Part shown: positions 35,693 through 48,365 of the stretch, in pieces
Layout: every line of letters starts with the position of its first letter
Numbering within the stretch: the stretch's first letter is position 1
Source: Scatophagus argus
Lineage: Eukaryota > Chordata > Actinopteri > Scatophagidae
Length of the DNA: 64,000 nucleotides
Direction: 5' to 3'
Assembly: GCF_020382885.2 (NCBI RefSeq)
Contig: NC_058496.1
Coordinates: 8,796,501 to 8,860,500, forward strand
Notes under the pieces: model-generated
Database searches by the model: none
The model's input: the letters and a program-made list of their open reading frames with translations, nothing else
Told to the model about the DNA's origin: nothing
Made by a program: the position numbers and the translations under genes

Positions 35693-38600
35693 TCACTCTG
35701 GAGGTGAGGGCCGACTTCTCCGTTCTGCTGAGTGAGGAAAGCCCAGGATGTCACATGTAAAAGTCTCCATAGAAATCTCATCTGGGATCGCACATTCCAG
35801 TGAAAATTCCTCCTCCCCTGGACATAAAAACACACACAAGCCAAAAATTGAGGATGATTTTCAGCTGTTACGTGAATTTGTGGTTATAGTTTGTGAGTGA
35901 GTTATCTTGTACATACTTTCAGCTTTATGACTGTCATGTTTAGATTGTTCTCCTCCTCCTCCTCCTCCTTCTTCTTCTTCATTGAGGCCTAAAAGTGTTG
36001 TGAAACACTCTGCCACCTCCTCCTCTGTCATGTGTTCTCCTGTCAAATATAATGTGCATGTTGAACTTTGTCGGCACAATGACAGCACTAAAGCTAAAAC
36101 TAATAATTATCTGGCCAAATAGCCTGCAGTGAACCTCGAGCCTGTAGAAGTTCTAGCAGCTCATGTTTCTGCAGAACAAGCTGCCCTGTACAATCATGAA
36201 CACCAAGGATGCGAAAAACTTGGGCAAATTCATCGCTAGAGATGCCGAAGGCCGGTCGGTGGTTGACATACAGCTTGATAAACTCCTCCAGGTCGATGTC
36301 GGTCACGCATTTTCCTGTTTCAGCGTACTTGCTGAACTTGACCTCATTATGCATATCTTCTATCTGATAAAAAAAAACAATAAAGTAGATATATAAAAAT
36401 AGGTCTCACATGTAAAACTACTTCATTGTAATGTTTTTACTGTCAGATAAAATTTGCTCTTGAATGGAACTTCATTTACACACAGTGTACCTCTTGCTCC
36501 GTTGGGAAGTGGGCCAAAGCTCTCATTAAAGAAGGAACCTCTGACAGGGGGATTTTGGTAGATATTTGTCGATTCTCCATCGAGTCAATGCCTTGATAGC
36601 GAAGCTGACAATAATAGAAAAAGTCCTCCATCTCCTAAAGACACAAAAACTAAGAAACCTGAGAACCTATGGTTAAAATAGTATCTCTGTTTATGGAGAC
36701 ATAAAGAAAAAGAAAGCAACTACAAAAAAACCAAAACAAAACAATAAAACAAAGCTGAACCTGTAATCTTACCCACCAAAACTAATGTTTCCCTAGCACA
36801 CTGAAGTACTAACTTAAAACTGAAACCACAGGACACATACTTCTATGAAATGACCTTTACCAAGAAACCAACCTTTAAAACTAAGTAAATCAGCTTGAAA
36901 AATAATATAATTCATAACTCTTATAATTCTGATGACACTAAATTTTATTGAATAGGACACATGCCTCTCATTTTCTGTTAATGGAATAATCTGTGGCTGT
37001 TCACGTCACACTCAGCAGTCGTACAAAGGAAACATTTGACTCACTCTGTAGAACTTGCCATCTCTGCCTCCCTCTAAAAGAGTGTAAAAGGGTACCAGGT
37101 CCTTTCCTCCCAAGGAAGCTGCTCCCTCCAGTGCACTGCACTCACAACAATCGAGATCATTAAGTCCAGAAAACATGATTGCAAGAAAGCATTTCTTCCG
37201 GTTCTCAGGTTGGCACTATTAAACCTTACTTCAAGTTTATCTCCCACGACAGGACAGTGCAGTCAGATCCCCCTGCAGTGAAAACAAATCTGCCATCGTA
37301 GGAGCAGGCAAACGAAGACACTCCTGTGGGATGGCAGATCAAAGCATTGGACTTATAGGGGTTCCCATCCAGAGGCAAAATCTGCAGACCCACCTGGAAA
37401 TACAACACACTCTTAGTGGCAATCACCATGTGTTACAAAAACAGCACTGGGCTCAAAATGCCAGTTTAAAAGCGGTTGAAAAGCCTGGGGCTGTGTCTCG
37501 CAAAGCAGGATCACACAGAACACATTCATTCAAACGTTAAAACCTCTGGTCGCAGTTTGTATGGGGAGGTGGAGGTGCAACTGCAAGATGAACATTTAGT
37601 CAGGAAAAATAAACCCCTCAAGTGTTTGCAGTAATGACACAGCCATACTTAACCTGTAAAAATAGTCTGATGAGGCACTGCTTTTCAAGGCATCGCTTGT
37701 GGTTAATTTTACAAGAAATAAATTAGTTATTTTGGCTCCATTTTGTTTTTCTGAAACAGGTTATTTGATATGGTCCAGCAAACAAAAAAGCAGATTACTT
37801 CATACAATGCTACAGAGAAAGTCCAGCACTGACCTTGTCCTCTGTGATAAATGCCAGATAATTTGACTTTGTCTCAGCTTCTTCTGACATGGGAAGGACC
37901 ACTACTTTCTTGATGGAAGAGCCATATGTTGGGCCAAGTAGAGTCTTTCTGTTTTTGTAAACACATGTATACTGTTTTTCAGTATTTGCTTTGACATATA
38001 AGATGCGACATAAATAAAATTCATAAATAGTCTAATCGTATTGCAGACCTGCACATTCTGGTCGTGCTGTTGAAAAGCTTCATCTTGTATTGGTCTGAGG
38101 CAACAAGAAGAAATTGCTCTGCAGTGAGGGGAGGATACCAAGTCATGCATGTTGGCACGGCGCTTTGCTCGATGCGCTCTGAGCTCAAAATGAGAAGCTT
38201 ATTCACGTCGCTGTTTTCCAGGTCATACTCCACCTATTACGCAATACCACACGAGCACAGAGAGGTGAGTGTGCTAAACATTTAGCATAAAAGACAGGAT
38301 CACAAAACACCAAAGTAGTCCACAGTCCTACAGCTTTGACAAAGCAGACGAACCAGACAGCGGTCCGTTCCCAGAGAGAGTAGTCTGGGTTGTTTGCGGT
38401 CCAGGTGAACCCCAAAGAGGAGGTCTGTGATGGGTTTGTAGTGGGAATGGTATCTGCCCACATATGTCCAACAAGACAAAAGGTTTTTATTGGTCTGCAG
38501 GCGGAACACCGTCACTGCTTTTCCAGAATCCTAATGGTGAACACAGGAAAACAACATTTGTCATACTTTAAGTTGTAAGAATGTTAGAGCATAGCCATAT

Positions 38601-41600
38601 GAATGTACCATCCATATAACAACAGGCTGACATTACAGTCACCTTTGTCAATCACGACGTTTAGATATATTTGATAATCAAAAAGGGCTCACTCACAGCA
38701 GTGGCAAGATACTTTGAATCTGAAGAGAAAGTAATGATATGGATGCTGTCTTTAGTGTAGTGGAAACACTCATTTGGATCACTCTGTAAAGTGCTGGGAT
38801 TGAGTATGTGAACAGCTCCACTGCCAAAGCCGACTGCCAGGTATAATCCTGCTCAGAGAGAAAAGGGCAGGTCTTTACTTGATAATGTAGCCTACTTGCA
38901 ATGACAACTCATGCAGCAGAAGGGTAACACCAGCAGTGTTGCACATGACAGTCAGAAAGTGTATCAGCTCACCTTGAGGGTCAAAAGTGACACACTGAAT
39001 CTGCTTCTCCGCCTCAAAGACCCTGCTGCAGGTGACCACTTTGTTGTTATAGTCCCACACTTTTAAAACCCCACTTTCAATGCCCATGGCCACAGCCGGC
39101 TGTTTGGGGTGGCAAGCCACTGCGTGTAAAGGCTTGCAATCCTTATGCAGCAGGATTTGAGAGGTGCCTTTCTGCGTATTCACATGCACAATGGAACTGA
39201 CTGTAGACACAACAAAGTTCCTGCAGAAAAAGAGGTCAACTGACTAAATGTCATGCAACACTTTAGACTGAGGACTTAAAAATGCAGAACATCCCAACAT
39301 AATAGATTGTTCTTCTTCTACCTGATAATTAATGGTTCTGCTTCCAGACTGCAGTCTTCCAGGTATCCCTCTGTACACTCTTTGGAAAAGGAAATGTCTA
39401 CAATAGTGTCCAGGTTGAATTTATTATACCAAGTGAGAAGCCTGAATTCTTCGTCATAAAGCACAATATGGCCTTGAGTGTTACCAGTTACGATATAGCT
39501 GTGGTATAAAACGACACACAAACAAAGAGAGATTAGAGACCAGTACATTCCACTTTTATGAAACAATAACAGTAACGTATTTCTGGGTCTGGCTACCTCT
39601 CGGATACGGAGATACAAGTGATCGGATCTTTCTGAAGGGGGATGAACTTGATTCTTTCTTTGTAGAGACTTTGGTTTTCAACCAAGCAGGTCATCACATC
39701 CCACAGTGCTAGGCTGCCCTCTGTAGTCGCTGTTAGGATCTGAGGCTTGCTCCAGTGAAACGCGGACTTGTTGAATGACCTGCCAGCCATGCTGTCAGTT
39801 TGAGAAGTGTCAGTGGAAGGCTGAGTAAATCAGATCAGAGATCAGATCAGAAGAAGAGAAGATCAACTGGTGGTGGTTGCGTCACAGAGCAATTCAAACA
39901 CTGTGAAATATGTAGCAAAACACTCACTGCCATAATAGACAGAAACATTGATTACCTTACCTTCTTAAGCTTCTGGGCAAAACATTGTAGATGTCCGAGG
40001 GCCTTAAAAAAGACAAACTGATCATTGCAATAACCATACACATCACAGCCACACCATGTGTTTCATTAAAAAGAAACAGAAGGACTCACCCTGCTGTAAA
40101 ATAACACGTGGCTTTCACTGCTGCTGAGCAGCTGAGTGCTGTCGTTTGGATTAAAAATGATGGAACCCTGAAAATCAAAGCAACATTTAAACATCTCCTG
40201 AATGCCATAACCAGAGGGTTAGGAAACATTTAAATGTTGAAAGAAGATCAAGAACATTACTTACCTGAAAACCATGTTTTGGATTGAGTTCAGTAAACCA
40301 CAAAGGATTTTCTGTTTCGTTTGTCCAATCCCAAATACACACACACTGTGAAAAAATGTCATATATGAAATGATGGGAATTTTACTCTAGAAAAAACATT
40401 TATTATTTCATACTGGTAAATCTAGTATGAAATAGTAACCAACTGAGCTGTTTTTGCATTTTGTGAAATTGATGTTATAAGGTTTTATCAAGAAAGAGTC
40501 CTGTTGTGAGATATTGACCGTAAAGTTACATACCTTATATTCTTCTAAATTTTTAACATTTAATGGTTCTTAATCTTCAAAAGATAATATTAAAATCATA
40601 AATGTCTGAATAAATATTCTGCCCCATCACGGTGTTTGTCATTTCCTATTCATCAACCAGAAGGTGTAAGATGATCAAACGGCATATCATAAATTTGTCT
40701 CTTTATTTCGTGCATTGTTCAACTTACAAAATAGACTAAACAACAATATTTACAGTCTTTTATATATATATATATATATAATCTGTCCATACTCACTTGA
40801 ACGTCCTCAGCCCCAAGAGTTGCAAGATGTTTTTCGTCTCTTGAAAATGCCATCGCAATCACACCCCCCTCAGGGTGGCAATCGAACAGCGTATGAACGG
40901 GAATGCTGGAATATTTATTATTATGTTTGTGGTTACCGTCAAGAGCAAAGGTTCATACGTAAAAAAAAGGAATTAATAAATGTAAAATTTAGAGCTACCC
41001 GGAGTAGGAGTCCCATATCATCACCGTGCTTTTCGGCCCCTGCTCCGCTGTTGCAATCCAGCGTTTGTCTTCACTCACACACATGCATGAGATGGGGCGG
41101 CAGTGGCCCTGAGAAGATGGGGGTACGCAGTAGGCTGCTTAAAACTGATGCAAGATATCTGAAGGCACCCAGATTGCTTACACCACCGACTTAATCTGAT
41201 GAACACTGTCACATCTCAAACTGACTGTGGCAACTGATTCTTACCTGAAGTGTGTGCTGAGAGTTTGTGGTGTGATTGTATATGATCCCAACATGAGCTC
41301 CAGCATAGAGCACCACCAGCTGATCGTGGTCTTGCAGACTGAAGGCAGGAAGAGCAGGATTCATCCCAAAAACCCATTCTAGTGACTGAATGAAGAGCAA
41401 AGTTGATAAGAACATCTAAAGAAACACACTGTGTTTGAGGTAAACATTTCCCTTAAAACATTTTTGAGTTTATGTACGGACGGTCAGTGTATAAACTGTA
41501 CCCATTATGTACAAATGCACAGTTTTGACATACTTACCAATGAATGTGTTCGGGAACGAGTTTTCTTCTCTGGGAAAAGTGTGTCTCTGGTTGCCGTGTA

Positions 41601-41693
41601 GACTTGAGACTGCTGGAGTAAGTCAACCTCTGTTTGTTGTCTGACACCACCTGCACTCTTCCTGCACTCCGCCTTAGCTTCAGAATCTGACAT
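35693..41693 (-). CDS. cfap251: CFAP251 (WDR66), ciliary WD-repeat protein
   Basis: Twenty coding exons from ATG 41693: 41538-41693, 41245-41385, 40999-41108, 40797-40904, 40265-40350, 40092-40168, 39961-40002, 39597-39820, 39322-39498, 38973-39220, 38698-38848, 38354-38530, 38049-38233, 37834-37948, 37230-37393, 37045-37135, 36491-36634, 36135-36363, 35917-36039, 35693-35817. About 957 residues. WD-type blades are visible, for example [40 protein letters not shown] (then KVWDY), and [20 protein letters not shown]. The C-terminal third has EF-hand-like helices ([20 protein letters not shown]). CFAP251 belongs to the calmodulin- and spoke-associated complex at the base of radial spoke 3 in motile cilia. 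The N-terminus is only about 52 residues before the first WD-like segment, without the long Glu-rich region of mammalian WDR66. It neighbours MLXIP and PSMD9 as in the human locus. Confidence 0.92.
40761..40780. repeat. (TA)10 microsatellite
   Basis: Plain TA repeat in the intron of CFAP251 between exons 40265-40350 and 40797-40904. Confidence 0.95.
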
Positions 41694-43839
41694 GATCCTG
41701 TGCATACACTAGATTTTACAGTTAAATTAACCATGCACTCATCACTACAGTATCGGTTCCTGTATAATTTGCGTTGTATGTTTAAAAAACGTTAACTATT
41801 CAGCTTAGGAAAAAACAATGCACACAACATTTGGTTCTGCGAAGAGACTCGTTGCCTAGTTACCGCTAAGCAAAGTGACGGTATGATCCGCCCTCTTCTC
41901 TGATTGGTTTATCCCGAGATTCTAATCCTGACCCTAGCCAATCCCGTTCCTTATACCTAAACCGAATTTATTTGCTTGAGTTAATTGTATTTCTATTCAG
42001 TTCGTTATAGTTTATGAGTAACTGTTGAATGTAAACTGCTAGTAGTTTTAGCACCACTTTTCTCGTAGTCATTGTGTGTTATTTTGACCGCATTTACCGA
42101 AAGTGGTAGTATACCGTCATGTCAGCATTGACGACACTTGACGAATCAACATTTATTGTAGTTCCTTAAAACGACCACAGGAGGCAGTAAAATTCCATGA
42201 AGTATTGGGGAAATGGGTATGTATTTGCATAGTAAATTAATCATATTACAATGTAGGTTATGTTCACTATGACGAATTGAATATACTGGAGCTCGGCAAC
42301 CAACGCAAACAAGCAGTAGTCTTTTAACAGTGTCCGATAATGAGTGTTTCTGCCATCTTGTGGTGCCAGTGAGGAAGTACACCTGCACACCGCTAGCCTC
42401 GGGTTAGATAAATTCTGGATGTTCTTTCATTTGACCCCCACAAGTGTAAAGGCAGATTAATATTTTATAAAGACTTCCGGCGCAGTCAGTCAAAATAAAA
42501 TGTCAAAAACGCGGCAGATTACGGGATTTGCGAGGTTATGGTCAAGGCAGACCTGACTCGACGATCGTACTGGGTAAGTGATTCGAGAAGCCTCCCATTG
42601 CGTTGTGAGCGCACTAAACACGGAAGTGAGGGGGCACTTATGTGGTTCTGGTATGTTGAAGCTTTGCTTTGAAAGGTCGACGCCGGGTCGTAACGTCAGT
42701 ACTTCTAACTTGACAGTCGTTTCTTCAAGCCTTTTCCGGTTACACGGGTTTGAAAGCGGCAGGTTTTCTGTTTGCAGTCAACTTTTAAAATTAGGGCACT
42801 TTAGCGACCAGTGTTAAACACTTTTGTAACAACATCGCATTGACCGAGGATTCAAGGATTAACGCGGTCACCGTACAAGTTATGAAGAGTTTGTGACAGT
42901 TAGGACACCAGAAGGTGGAAGAAGCTATCCGAAAAGGAAGCGGCTAGTTATGATTTCACCAGCTGACAGGTGAGGAGGCATTTCGACCATCGGGGAACCC
43001 TAAGAAATATTCACATTTTAACAGCGAGACAAGTCGAATTAGTTTAGACATTTAAGCGAAATAGATTAGTTAAATAGCTGTCAGCTTAGCCACTCGACGC
43101 TAGCTAACGAGTGGTTCTTATCTCCAGTCCCCTCAGCTGACTGTCACCCGCTGTCGACCTTTTAAACTGTTTGCTAACGACGTTAGCCGGCGCTAAGCTC
43201 TCATCAGCTGTTAGCGTTCCTTCAATGGGGGATTTAATCTGAGATTCAACAGTGGACTGTTGTTCAGCTTCTGTCAGGATGTTGGCCTCGATGTTGTGTT
43301 TCCATGTAGCTGAAACGGTTTAGAGCCAGTCACATGAAAGACTTCACGAAGGCTATAAAGGCAAAGTGGCAGAAAGGAGAAACTCGCTTTCAGTTACATT
43401 ATACAGTGTATATATTTTAGGAATAAGTAGTTAGAACACGGTGATAAAGTCTTTGACAAGGTGACACTCATATCGAGTTCTCAAGTGTTTTTGACTCTTT
43501 ATTTCCTACAATTGACGAGAGTCGCTGTAGTTTTGATAGAAGCATATCAGAGAAGATCTCAACTTAAACCACCACCAGTGTTTTCATGTGCTGTAATGCT
43601 GCATTGTTGGCTGTCTGCATGATCCATGAACCTCGGGCCAACTAGAGATGCCCGAGGTTATGTGCCAAGTTTAGTACAAACAGGCTACAGTGAACACGGA
43701 GCTTGTGAGATTTAGGCCCCTGCAGCTGCAGACACAAGTCAAGCTGTGTTTCAACTCTCAGATCCATTGTATTTAACCTACATATGAGAATATGGGGTTA
43801 TGTTCAACAGGTGGGAGTAGTATATGAGAGAGCTCTACA
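41694..43839. other. Divergent promoter region and 5' UTR of the RABGEF1-like gene
   Basis: CFAP251 starts leftward at 41693 and the RABGEF1-like gene reads rightward, so this holds both promoters. A likely non-coding first exon lies near 42540 or ends near 42970, where CAGCTGACAG is followed by GTGAGG. Repeated GCTAGC/GTTAGC words at 43090-43210 are typical of fish promoter-proximal DNA. An 18-codon open frame starting at 42499 (MSKTRQITGFARLW..) would be an upstream ORF if transcribed. Confidence 0.5.
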
Positions 43840-46800
43840 ATGTGGACAGACAAGCAAAGAGGAATCAGAGTTTCTCAGGAGGAGCTGCTCTGCAAGAACT
43901 CCTGTGGTTATTATGGAAACCCCGCATGGCAAGGCTTCTGCTCCAAGTGCTGGAGAGAGAGGGCACGTCCAGCTGGATCCCCGAGACGAGACACGAGGTA
44001 ACGGTCATTCATACTCAAAGGGAGCGTTTTTGTTAGCGGTAATGGCACTGGTATGATATCAACGCAGTGTGACAAAAACTTCATAGTAACAGCATTGATG
44101 ATCACTGGAACAGACGCTGAAGGACGTTGTTGTCCATTCTGAGAAGACGGTAACTGTTACTGGACTCATTAGCAGAAATGCTAATTGTCTTCTAACTAGC
44201 AGCTTGGGGCAACCTAAATAAATAAATAATAAAAAACTAACTTTTATTTTAAAGAGGATTTAGGCTTGAATGCTTAATGTTGTCATTCCTTGTAGGCCGA
44301 CCAATGAAGGAACTCCTCTCACCTTCTCCAAATTCGAGGAGAAGAAAAGCACAGAGAAAGGACGTCGAATTAACACAGTGAGGAGGCTCTTCTGGGGCAG
44401 CCCATCGCCTCCAAAACGCCAAGGTAGTACAGTGCAGTGTTTTCAGCTCCACCAAGTCAAAAAAGTGTGTTTAGTATGTTAATGTTTGGTTGTGCTGTCC
44501 ATCAAAAATCCCTACAGCTTCTACTTTATCTACTTTACCTCAAGTTCATCTAATTTTATTATGTTTATTGTGAGTTTTATCACTTTCTTGTCAAATACAT
44601 TGCTCTCAAAATATGAGTGTCAGCAGGTGGAGCGAGTCTGTAATCATAACTGTGCAAAAGCATGCAATACAACTGCACTTAATGAATTGTGAAAAGGCAA
44701 CCAGACGAACTGTGACACCCCCTTCACCAGCTGCATTACATCAAAATCGAAAGCAAAAAGGCATCAAAAGCCCTAAAATCATAAAACTTCTTATTTACAA
44801 CACAACTAAGAGACCAACAAAACAACAAAAAACCCCTCACAATAGCAGAATAGAAAAGCAACCATTTTATTTGTTGAACTGTGTCTTGTGATCGGTCAAA
44901 GTCTGTTGAGATCAAAAGGAAAACTTTGTGACTTACTGACCTGTTTAGTGGTCTGTGTTTCCCATTGGCTGTGTATGAACAGCAGATTGTTAAAATTGTT
45001 TTTCCAAGACAAGTCCTGAAGCCTCTTTAAGACCCATGATAGTTATATGGAAAAAGAGCAGTATTTGTCTGTGCAGTAAACCAGTTTAGCAATCCTGCTT
45101 CATGATGCAGAGCCCACATATCTAACAGAAAACATCAGGCACCTACTCAGGACATGATTTTAGTCGCAATTATGTAATGACAACAAAATCCAGCAGATAC
45201 CAGGTGTTTTCATTCACTGTATAATGAGTATTGTGTTTCAGTTTTAAAGCATGTTGCTTTATTTATTTGGAATAAAATCCACTTTTTGTCACTCTAGAGT
45301 CTTCTGAAAGCTACACACATGTGTTAAAAGCCTACCAGAGTCTTGAGCCTGGGGACTTCACTGGTTTCCTAAAGCTACTTCGGAGCCCTCCATCCCAGCG
45401 CATGCAGTCCCGATGTACAGCTTTCCTCAACACAATGGAGGCTTATCATGTAATTATCAGTGTAAAATTTTAACATTATGGCTCTTGTAACTTCCTTGTG
45501 ATACGTCAGAGCTGCTCTGATCACAGATTTTCATCATCTTTACAGGCTCTGCCGGTTCAGAAGCAGTCGGATCTTGTGCAAGATTTCTACCAGTCTTTTG
45601 CTGAATATTTTAGCAGTGAGTACAGATCAGCCCAAAACTTCTCGAGGTGTTTCTTCTGAAAACATAATAATAAATCACTTTTGTGGGTTTTTTTTATTTC
45701 TAGGTTTTTCTGAGGTGCAGGTTACTCAGATAATGGAGCATGTGGAGAAGTTAGTAATGACACGGCTGCACAAATGGGTTTTCTGCCATGACAGCTGTGA
45801 CGACGAACAGAAGGACCTGGCTCTCCAGAGGAGGATCCGGTAAGCCCTGATGTTCAAGTGACTCGTGTTGTGTTTGATCAGACCTTGAACCCGAATCCTC
45901 GTTTGACTCTGATGTTTTTACTTTGCAGCTCTTTGAACTGGGTTACTCCCCAGATGCTCAGCGTCCCTTTCCCTGACAAAAAGACTGCAGTCACATGTGA
46001 CCCGTTCCTGCCTGCTATAACAGGTCATTCTTAACTGTAGCACTAAGAGCAGTAGTTTGTCTTTTTGGTAGATATGTCAGATGAGAAAATCAGCATTACT
46101 TTCACATCTCTCTGTTAAATATAAAACTACATTACCCACTGTCAAATGGCTCATTGCTGTTTAAATATGGTTTTAATCTTTTGTATGGATTAAACAAACA
46201 GAATACCTTGTGTTAAGTTGTGACTTTAGGAGTTAGCAGGCAGATTTAGTGACCATTAGACAAATCCATCTTGCTCTTCCCTATCTTCAGCTAATCTAGA
46301 TAGATAGATAGATACTTTATTGATCCCGAGGGAAATTCAAGTTCAAGTTCAGTTCAGTCTAAGCTAATAGGCTGCTTTCCGTTGCCATGTATTTAATTGA
46401 CAGGCATGAGAGTGGTTTTGATCTTCTCATCTAACTCTGAGCCAGAAAAGCAAATGAGTATTTCCCAAAATTTTGCACTACTCCTTTAAGCTCACAAGAG
46501 TAAACATCAACATCATTAAAAGTTTTGTGAACGCTAGTTTAAACAATTAAGTTCTGCTCTCTTTTTTATTTTTAAACAGCCATAATTGAGATGGATGCCA
46601 AACGAGCGCCTCAGGACAAACTTGCATGTGTGTCCAAATGCAGTCAGCATGTCTTTGAGGCGCTCTCCACGTCCAACAGCGAGCCCGCTAACGCTGACGA
46701 CTTCCTCTCAGGCCTGATTTATGTGGTGCTGAAGGCTAATCCACCTCGACTACACTCCAACATGCAATACGTGATTCGTTTCGGTCTCCCTCACAGTCTG

Positions 46801-47346
46801 ATGGCGGGAGAGAGCGGCTACTATTTCACAAATTTGGTGAGTTTTTGGTGTCCGGCGTTCACCACAGAATACTGTGTACCAAAGTCAGTCTAGCACTCAT
46901 TTCTTTTCCCTTTTCTCCTGTTTTAGTCTTGTGCAGTATCCTTCATTGAAAAACTGGATGGACCGGCACTCAACCTCAGTCCAGAGGAGTTTGAGACCTA
47001 CATGCTGCATCAACGTGCTCCCGCTGCGGGAAACAGGAGGCGGAAGGTTGCCAGTGATGCACAACACCTGTTAGAGGAGCTAAAAGGCAGACAGGAGAAG
47101 CTTGACCAAGGGATGGATGCTCTCAACGTGGAGCTACATAAGTGGGTCCAGGCAGTTAATTCCCAGCTGGATGAGGCAACGACCCAGTTTTCTCTGGTAC
47201 AGAAGGAGATGGCGGCTCAGGTTGAGCTCTCACAGATCTTGTCATCCCCAGCTCAGGTTGCCTCACTGCAAGGGGATGACAATGACCAGTCGGTAGTGGT
47301 GCTTACAGATCAACATGCTGGTTCAGAAGAAGACACAGACTGTTAA
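43840..47346 (+). CDS. rabgef1l: RABGEF1/Rabex-5-like Rab5 guanine nucleotide exchange factor
   Basis: Exons: 43840-43997, 44296-44423, 45298-45449, 45546-45615, 45704-45839, 45929-46023, 46580-46836, 46927-47346; all phases agree, about 471 residues. Starts with an A20-type zinc finger ([20 protein letters not shown]), which binds ubiquitin in Rabex-5. Then a Lys-rich linker ([17 protein letters not shown]), a helical bundle ([15 protein letters not shown]) and the VPS9 domain: [54 protein letters not shown], and [20 protein letters not shown]. The C-terminal coiled coil ([18 protein letters not shown]) corresponds to the Rabaptin-5-binding part. The protein should activate Rab5 on early endosomes. 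It is fairly diverged from canonical RABGEF1, so I favour the fish paralogue rabgef1l; the exact paralogue assignment is inference. In mammals this gene is not between CFAP251 and PSMD9. Confidence 0.85.
46297..46342 (+). repeat. GATA repeat with fish LINE/SINE-like tail
   Basis: (TAGA)n followed by TACTTTATTGATCCCGAGGG and AAATTCAAG. The same unit recurs at 56233-56283. This is a common fish interspersed 3' tail; the parent element is not assigned. It lies in a RABGEF1-like intron. Confidence 0.75.
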
Positions 47347-48365
47347 CAAAAACACCAAAACAAACACTGATTTATATTATTAGGTTCCAACTGCAGAAGG
47401 CAGGGATTTGTACACCAGTTGAACATGAAGGTAAACTTCTTGAAGGAAACTTTGAATTTAGTATCACAAAGCACCTACAGATTTGCAATGATTTGTTAAA
47501 AGATAATTTGCACTTGTAACCTGTGTCAGGATGAAGGCCATTAAAATACATTTAACGTAACATATGTGACCCAAATTAATGTTGAAGCACTCAGGGTACA
47601 TGGCACTTAGGGATATCAGCTAACACTTTAAGAGTGCTTATTTAAGATTTTTGTTTTTTTGTAGTATTGTGTACCGATGTGCCTTCACGTAGACCACTGT
47701 GAAATTAAAAATATGCTACAGGAGTAAATTTTAGATGGGAGTTGTTGATCACTGCAAGACACAGGGTGTATTTAGGTAAACCATGTTTTTCCGAGTTGTG
47801 TGACTGTTCTCAACATGCTGCCTTCACTGTCTGTACGGAGATGAAATACCGGTTGCAATGAATTTTAAAGCACATTTTACCATCTATGTTTGTCAGCAGA
47901 ACACACATGTTGTTTACAACTGTTTCTGAAGAAATTATGGGGTTTTGATGTTATGATCTGTGATTGTATCCATTATTATATTAAAGTGGAATTATGACCT
48001 AATATTACATGTTTTTATGTTTTCCTTTAGTGAATGTTTGAGCAGATGGTTCTGTAAAGTGTCAAGTATTAAACCTCTAAATATGTAAACCCAGTACTTA
48101 ATTGATTGTTTAACTGTGAATGTGACAAGTAAAAGCATATAATATAAGCTGTTATATTTCTTGTATTTTTCATTGGCAAGAACATTGTGAATTGTTTGGT
48201 AGCGAGACCACGGGATTTATTCCTTTTTTTACCACTTGGGGGCAGTAAAGCGCATACGTGGCTGTAAACCAGAAAGTAGCCAGAAGGAAGAAGAAACTTT
48301 TCTTTCTTTTTTTTTTATACCGGAAATACTATCTCGTCATAAAGATTGTTTGGTTATTCGCAGCC
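47347..48365. other. RABGEF1-like 3' UTR and PSMD9 promoter
   Basis: ATTAAA at 47980-47985 is a plausible polyadenylation signal for the left gene. PSMD9 starts at 48366; its promoter must lie in the last 200 bases, which contain no TATA box. No further gene seen. Confidence 0.55.
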
